Of a DNA stretch of 8,602 bases, positions 7,201 to 8,602 are shown one piece after another; position 1 is the first letter of the stretch, and each line of letters starts with the position of its first letter. Position numbers and translations under genes: made by a program. The stretch is taken from NCBI GenBank assembly GCA_023230125.1, contig JALNXZ010000054.1, positions 1-8,602 of the forward strand. The letters run 5' to 3'. A model generated the notes under the pieces. The model worked only from the letters and a program-made list of their open reading frames with translations. It ran no database searches and was not told the DNA's origin. The DNA comes from Bacteroidales bacterium (lineage in GTDB: Bacteria > Bacteroidota > Bacteroidia > Bacteroidales > UBA1402).

Positions 7201-7958
7201 CCGAGAACTGGTTTATTCAAACAGACAAGAAAAGTACCTTCAATAAAACCAACGATGCATCTGAGGGGAACTATGCCATCGAAATTAACACCTATCTTGA
7301 GAAAAATGATGGAACATTCAGGGCTAGAGCAGGTGAGATAGCCAACGGCTATTGGAGCGACGACTCCAATAAATGGGAAGGAGGAATGCCTTTTAACAGT
7401 ACAATGGATACCCTCTGTTTCTCCTACAAATATATTCCGGTTCAACCGACTGATAGCGCACAGGTCTGGTTGAAATATAAAATGAGCGGAAATGAAGTTG
7501 GAAATGAGATGATATTCCTGACAGGTTCGAATGAATACAAACAGGTTAAGCTATGGCTTTCCATTAATGATTTCATGATACCGGATAATGTCATCATCGG
7601 TTTTCAATCCAATCTTTCGTCAGATACACTGACCTCACACGTAGGATCTGTTCTGACAATTGATAATATTTATTTCAAATCGACTATTATTCCCACACCA
7701 GTTGTAACGACGGAAAAAGAGGCAGGAATCAACATCTTCCCGAATCCTACAAATGGCGTGTTCAAAATTCAGGCTATTGGCCAAGATATTGAACGGCTTG
7801 ATATTTACAATCTATCCGGACAAAAAGTGATGTCCATAGGCAATGATCAAATCCAGTTCGACACGGAAATTGATTTAACCGGCTATCCTCGCGGTATGTA
7901 TGTTATAAAAATCAGTAGCGGGAATAAAGTCAATGTTAACAAGTTGATACTTAAGTAA
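4266..7958 (+). CDS. Large secreted modular protein: three A-B beta-sandwich repeats plus T9SS sorting domain
   Basis: The 1230-residue product is intact and exported. The signal peptide (MKTRLLLLLWTFALTAFGG) is probably cut between residues 16 and 20. Six modules of about 175-180 residues follow, alternating as A1 24-200, B1 208-384, A2 397-576, B2 584-760, A3 778-957 and B3 965-1139, then a T9SS type A sorting domain from about 1152. Every module opens with NG-x-(F/L)-E-x-W and ends near (Y/F/L)ID-x-(V/I)-x-(F/L). A modules share GGIP-x-x-EKP-x-GI and TPDSMI(I/L)GF; B modules share (F/Y)YKY(V/I)P and SDTL. This looks like the galactose-binding-like jelly-roll fold of CBM4/9-type modules, an inference from pattern only. 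No catalytic domain is visible. By T9SS precedent it would be secreted across the outer membrane and either anchored to the surface or released. A role in glycan binding or adhesion is plausible but unproven; I do not recognise a named family. Confidence 0.88.
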   Translation: MKTRLLLLLWTFALTAFGGNTIQNGSFENWTTRSFDYPEHYFFNSNTDSHNDTTFNVTKTTTAYSGTYALKIKTIGSSEDNLKFGYAVNGNVNNGEPQDWTGGIPCNEKPTGITGYYKYNVASGDTALIIVTFSKAGSSIGYYFFKLYGVHTEYTAFDFDFDLTDTPDSMIIGFVSSNATTEVGLPGSELYIDHVSLKGVNNQPAQLNGDFESWNNLSTESVENWYVDGDGGTSSCKKTTDAKNGTFAVELTSYLGDEDGNPLARPTQLSNGYWDDNKGSISGGMPFTYIKDTLAFYYKYVPADPLGKADISLQFKQNGNLFGYKNVELDASATYQYVELPFDLSYMNTPDSVIITILSNRWSDTLVSNVGSVLKLDSIHFKATEDSQQPINTEVLNGGFEEWNSINYEYPENYPYNSNAECASRNRPCDNLFKTDDAYHGNYAVRLVTTSSNDEVTFGNFLNANPNDDDPSTWAGGIPISEKPIGIKGHFKYNVEAGDTALVIVTFSKAGHNIGSYFLPLYGVHNTYTPFELTFNPALTETPDSMILGFASSWAIKEAGLAGSELFIDSVALTGISTQPTLLNGDFETWDNVLIETPKNWNIQNDENMDACRKTSDAAVGNFAVELETYLEEKDGVMRAKPSQITKGSWNDNAGRWDGGIAYNSTQNTLSFYYKYIPKQLTDSAQIWLEFKRDGQDYSYQNIYLKASSDYQQMEVPLNLPISMFPPNEVIIGVLSNLWSDTLISDAGSILWIDEIKFVERQGGGDEPNDDIPEVVPNGGFEEWNSNDFEYPEYFIYNNNADNAFNNTSSNNITKTQDAFHGSYAVKILTTQTQNGLNFGYLLNGNPDGNDPSSWTGGIPISEKPTGIKGHFKYNVASGDTAMVLASFRKSGTEIGSYFLPLFGIHNTYTPFEFTFSPALTETPDTVIIGFTSSWAITETGLANSALYIDSIAFTGISTQPAQLNGDLESWINSNISTPENWFIQTDKKSTFNKTNDASEGNYAIEINTYLEKNDGTFRARAGEIANGYWSDDSNKWEGGMPFNSTMDTLCFSYKYIPVQPTDSAQVWLKYKMSGNEVGNEMIFLTGSNEYKQVKLWLSINDFMIPDNVIIGFQSNLSSDTLTSHVGSVLTIDNIYFKSTIIPTPVVTTEKEAGINIFPNPTNGVFKIQAIGQDIERLDIYNLSGQKVMSIGNDQIQFDTEIDLTGYPRGMYVIKISSGNKVNVNKLILK
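4335..5453 (+). repeat. Tandem coding repeat, unit 1 (modules A1-B1 plus linker)
   Basis: This unit encodes residues 24-396: module A1 (NGSFENW, 24-30), the linker NNQPAQL, module B1 (NGDFESW, 208-214) and a short linker SQQPINTEVL. It is the most divergent of the three units. For example, A1 has ITGYYKYNV and GYYFFKLYGVHTEYTAF where both later A modules have IKGHFKYNV and GSYFLPL(Y/F)G(V/I)HNTYTPF. B1 likewise differs from B2 and B3 around the YYKY(V/I)P segment. Confidence 0.85.
5454..6596 (+). repeat. Tandem coding repeat, unit 2 (modules A2-B2 plus linker)
   Basis: This unit encodes residues 397-777: A2 (NGGFEEW, 397-403), the linker STQPTLL, B2 (NGDFETW, 584-590) and a longer acidic/glycine linker RQGGGDEPNDDIPEVVP before unit 3. 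It is closest to unit 3. A2 and A3 share PISEKP, GIKGHFKYNV, SYFLPL, HNTYTPFE and PALTETPD at the protein level, and the DNA copies differ largely at third codon positions. A2 has an Asp-rich loop NPNDDDPSTWAGG. It carries two cysteines (C422 and C429) close together that A1 and A3 lack. Confidence 0.85.
6597..7682 (+). repeat. Tandem coding repeat, unit 3 (modules A3-B3)
   Basis: This unit encodes residues 778-1139: A3 (NGGFEEW, 778-784), the linker STQPAQL, and B3 (NGDLESW, 965-971, where Leu replaces the usual Phe). A3 has the loop NPDGNDPSSWTGG, equivalent to the acidic loop in A2. B3 keeps the closing pattern of VIIGFQSNLSSDTL and VGSVLTIDNIYFKS. A Pro/Thr/Val linker (TIIPTPVVTTEKEAG) then leads to the sorting domain. 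Confidence 0.85.
7719..7955 (+). other. T9SS type A C-terminal sorting domain (within the large protein)
   Basis: Residues 1152-1230 match the conserved T9SS type A targeting domain: INIFPNPTNGVFKI (1155-1168), LDIYNLSGQKV (1178-1188), IDLTGYPRGMYVIKI (1202-1216) and the basic end NKLILK (1225-1230). The order FPNP-x-x-G, then (I/V)YN-x-x-G-x-x-V, then IDL-x-x-x-P-x-G-x-Y is the family signature. The domain directs cargo through the outer-membrane translocon and in known systems is removed by the PorU sortase, often with attachment to anionic lipopolysaccharide. The host should therefore encode a T9SS elsewhere. Confidence 0.93.
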
Positions 7959-7983
7959 TTCAAGTCCTAGCAGTTATTCAAAA

Positions 7984-8017
7984 AAAATCCCCGCCGATAT
8001 AAATCGACGGGGATTTT
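7984..8017. terminator. Strong bidirectional intrinsic terminator
   Basis: A 15-nt arm at 7984-7998 (AAAATCCCCGCCGAT) pairs with 8003-8017 (ATCGACGGGGATTTT) around a 4-nt ATAA loop, with a single C-A mismatch at 7994/8007. The core is CCCCG/CGGGG. The plus-strand side ends TTTTCTG and the minus-strand side continues into a seven-T run, so it can work in both directions. It sits between the convergent large T9SS gene and the small T9SS-like gene. Confidence 0.9.
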
Positions 8018-8051
8018 CTGTATGATTTGGTTTTAAAAATCAACAATCTGA

Positions 8052-8357
8052 TTATTTGACTGAAATTTTCCGGACAACTGTCCCCATTTTGACAATGTAA
8101 TATCCTTTAGGCAATTCCAGCTGAAACTCTTGATTGCTACTTTCGATTTTTTCATTAAAAACCCTGACCCCAACAATACTCAACACTTCCAACTTTTCTC
8201 CAACCACTGCATTTAGCAATTGCAAGGTTTTACCCTTGAGTAAAACAGAGACTGTGGTATCTTGAGAAACAGTCACAACCACTTTTTCACTCTTTTGAGC
8301 ATTCAAAGAAGCAAATAACATAAAAGATAGAAAGATGAATGCAAATCTTTTCTTCAT
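8052..8357 (-). CDS. Small secreted protein resembling an isolated T9SS C-terminal domain
   Basis: The 101-residue product has a clear signal peptide (MKKRFAFIFLSFMLFASLNA) with a likely signal peptidase I site after Ala20. There is no lipobox cysteine. The mature part of about 80 residues is rich in beta-strand pattern. Its second half, LEVLSIVGVRVFNEKI (57-71) and LELPKGYYIVKMG (80-92) ending KISVK, follows the T9SS type A sorting-domain layout: (I/V)Y-x-x-x-G-x-x-V, then L-x-x-G-x-Y-x-V-K-x, then a basic end. The FPNPxxG opening is missing or very degenerate, and no separate cargo domain exists. The start ATG (8355-8357) lies under 20 nt from the predicted transcription start of the promoter at 8380-8411. 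I do not recognise a named family. Options are a small T9SS substrate, a T9SS accessory protein, or a periplasmic protein that only shares the fold. Confidence 0.8.
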   Translation of the reverse strand: MKKRFAFIFLSFMLFASLNAQKSEKVVVTVSQDTTVSVLLKGKTLQLLNAVVGEKLEVLSIVGVRVFNEKIESSNQEFQLELPKGYYIVKMGTVVRKISVK

Positions 8358-8379
8358 TAGAACAGACTTTTGGCCAAAA

Positions 8380-8411
8380 CAAAGATAGCATAAGTGCTAA
8401 TAAAAAGCAAA
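8380..8411 (-). promoter_or_regulatory. Bacteroidota-type promoter of the small T9SS-like gene
   Basis: Read on the minus strand, the -33 element TTTG (8411 down to 8408) and the -7 element TATCTTTG (8387 down to 8380) both match the Bacteroidota consensus exactly, separated by 20 nt. Transcription would start around 8375, leaving a leader of fewer than 20 nt. It lies in the 63-bp gap after rnz, so the small gene probably has its own transcript in addition to any read-through. Confidence 0.75.
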
Positions 8412-8420
8412 TGAATCCTG

Positions 8421-8602
8421 TTAGATTTCTATAAGCATTCCTTCATTGGCCAAAACAGTGTTTGGAAAAATAAGGCGAGCCTCGTCCAATAGCCCACTTT
8501 CATTGGCATATCTGGCAGAATAATGACCGATGACAAGCTTTCCTACATTCGCTTTCAACGCAATCGTGGCTGCATGGGCTGCTGTTGAATGCATGGTATT
8601 TT
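8421..8602 (-). CDS. rnz: Ribonuclease Z, C-terminal part (partial)
   Basis: This is the last 59 codons of a gene running off the right edge, ending at the TAA complementary to 8421-8423. RNase Z is a zinc metallo-beta-lactamase-fold endonuclease that trims tRNA 3' ends in the cytosol. The visible part begins NTMHSTAAHAATIA and continues KLVIGHYSARY, then LLDEARLIFPNTVLANEGM. These match the family's late motifs: the HST segment and the GH-(F/Y)-S-(S/A)-RY motif, whose histidine binds zinc, followed by L-x-EA-x-x-(I/V)FPNT-x-LA-x-(D/E)G. The upstream HxHxDH zinc motif is outside the window. It precedes the small T9SS-like gene on the same strand with a 63-bp gap. Confidence 0.93.
   Translation of the reverse strand, partial: NTMHSTAAHAATIALKANVGKLVIGHYSARYANESGLLDEARLIFPNTVLANEGMLIEI

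Noticed and set aside
4335..7682. Repeat array as a recent recombination product, assembly duplication or CRISPR-like array
   Set aside because: The copies are about 1.1 kb, coding, in frame and diverged at many third positions, with only short identical DNA stretches. That fits old domain duplication.
8052..8357. Small T9SS-like gene as a pseudogene fragment of a larger cargo gene
   Set aside because: It has its own complete signal peptide, start, stop, promoter and downstream terminator. Truncation cannot be fully excluded but is not the simplest reading.

Overview
The window reads as chromosomal DNA from a Bacteroidota bacterium, most likely of the order Bacteroidales. The evidence is a very large secreted protein with a type IX secretion (T9SS) type A sorting domain, Bacteroidota-type promoters (TTTG, about 20 nt, TAnnTTTG), almost no Shine-Dalgarno sequences, and house-keeping proteins with Bacteroidota-like sequences. 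The family calls rest on motif recognition by eye; no database search was possible.

Layout, left to right. (1) Bases 1-1721, plus strand: the last 46 codons of an RmlD/RfbD-type dTDP-4-dehydrorhamnose reductase overlap by one base (TAATG) with a complete prfC, peptide chain release factor 3. A hairpin at 1741-1773 closes this unit. (2) Bases 1785-3888, minus strand: a CorA-family Mg2+ channel followed 43 bp downstream by a ROK-family sugar kinase (probable glucokinase), probably one transcript from a promoter at about 3921-3951. (3) Bases 3889-4265: a 377-bp AT-rich divergent intergenic region. (4) Bases 4266-7958, plus strand: a 1230-residue exported protein with three tandem copies of a two-module (A-B) unit, six related predicted beta-sandwich modules in all, and a T9SS C-terminal sorting domain. 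(5) Bases 7984-8017: a strong hairpin, probably a bidirectional terminator. (6) Bases 8052-8602, minus strand: a 101-residue secreted protein whose mature part looks like little more than a T9SS-sorting-domain-like fold, with its own near-perfect promoter, downstream of the C-terminal end of ribonuclease Z (rnz), which runs off the right edge.

The house-keeping genes (rfbD, prfC, corA, the ROK kinase, rnz) are ordinary. The less explained content is the modular T9SS cargo protein and the tiny CTD-like protein beside it. They converge on a shared terminator and are separately transcribed, so a shared function is only a hypothesis. There is no sign of insertion sequences, CRISPR, phage genes, tRNA or rRNA.
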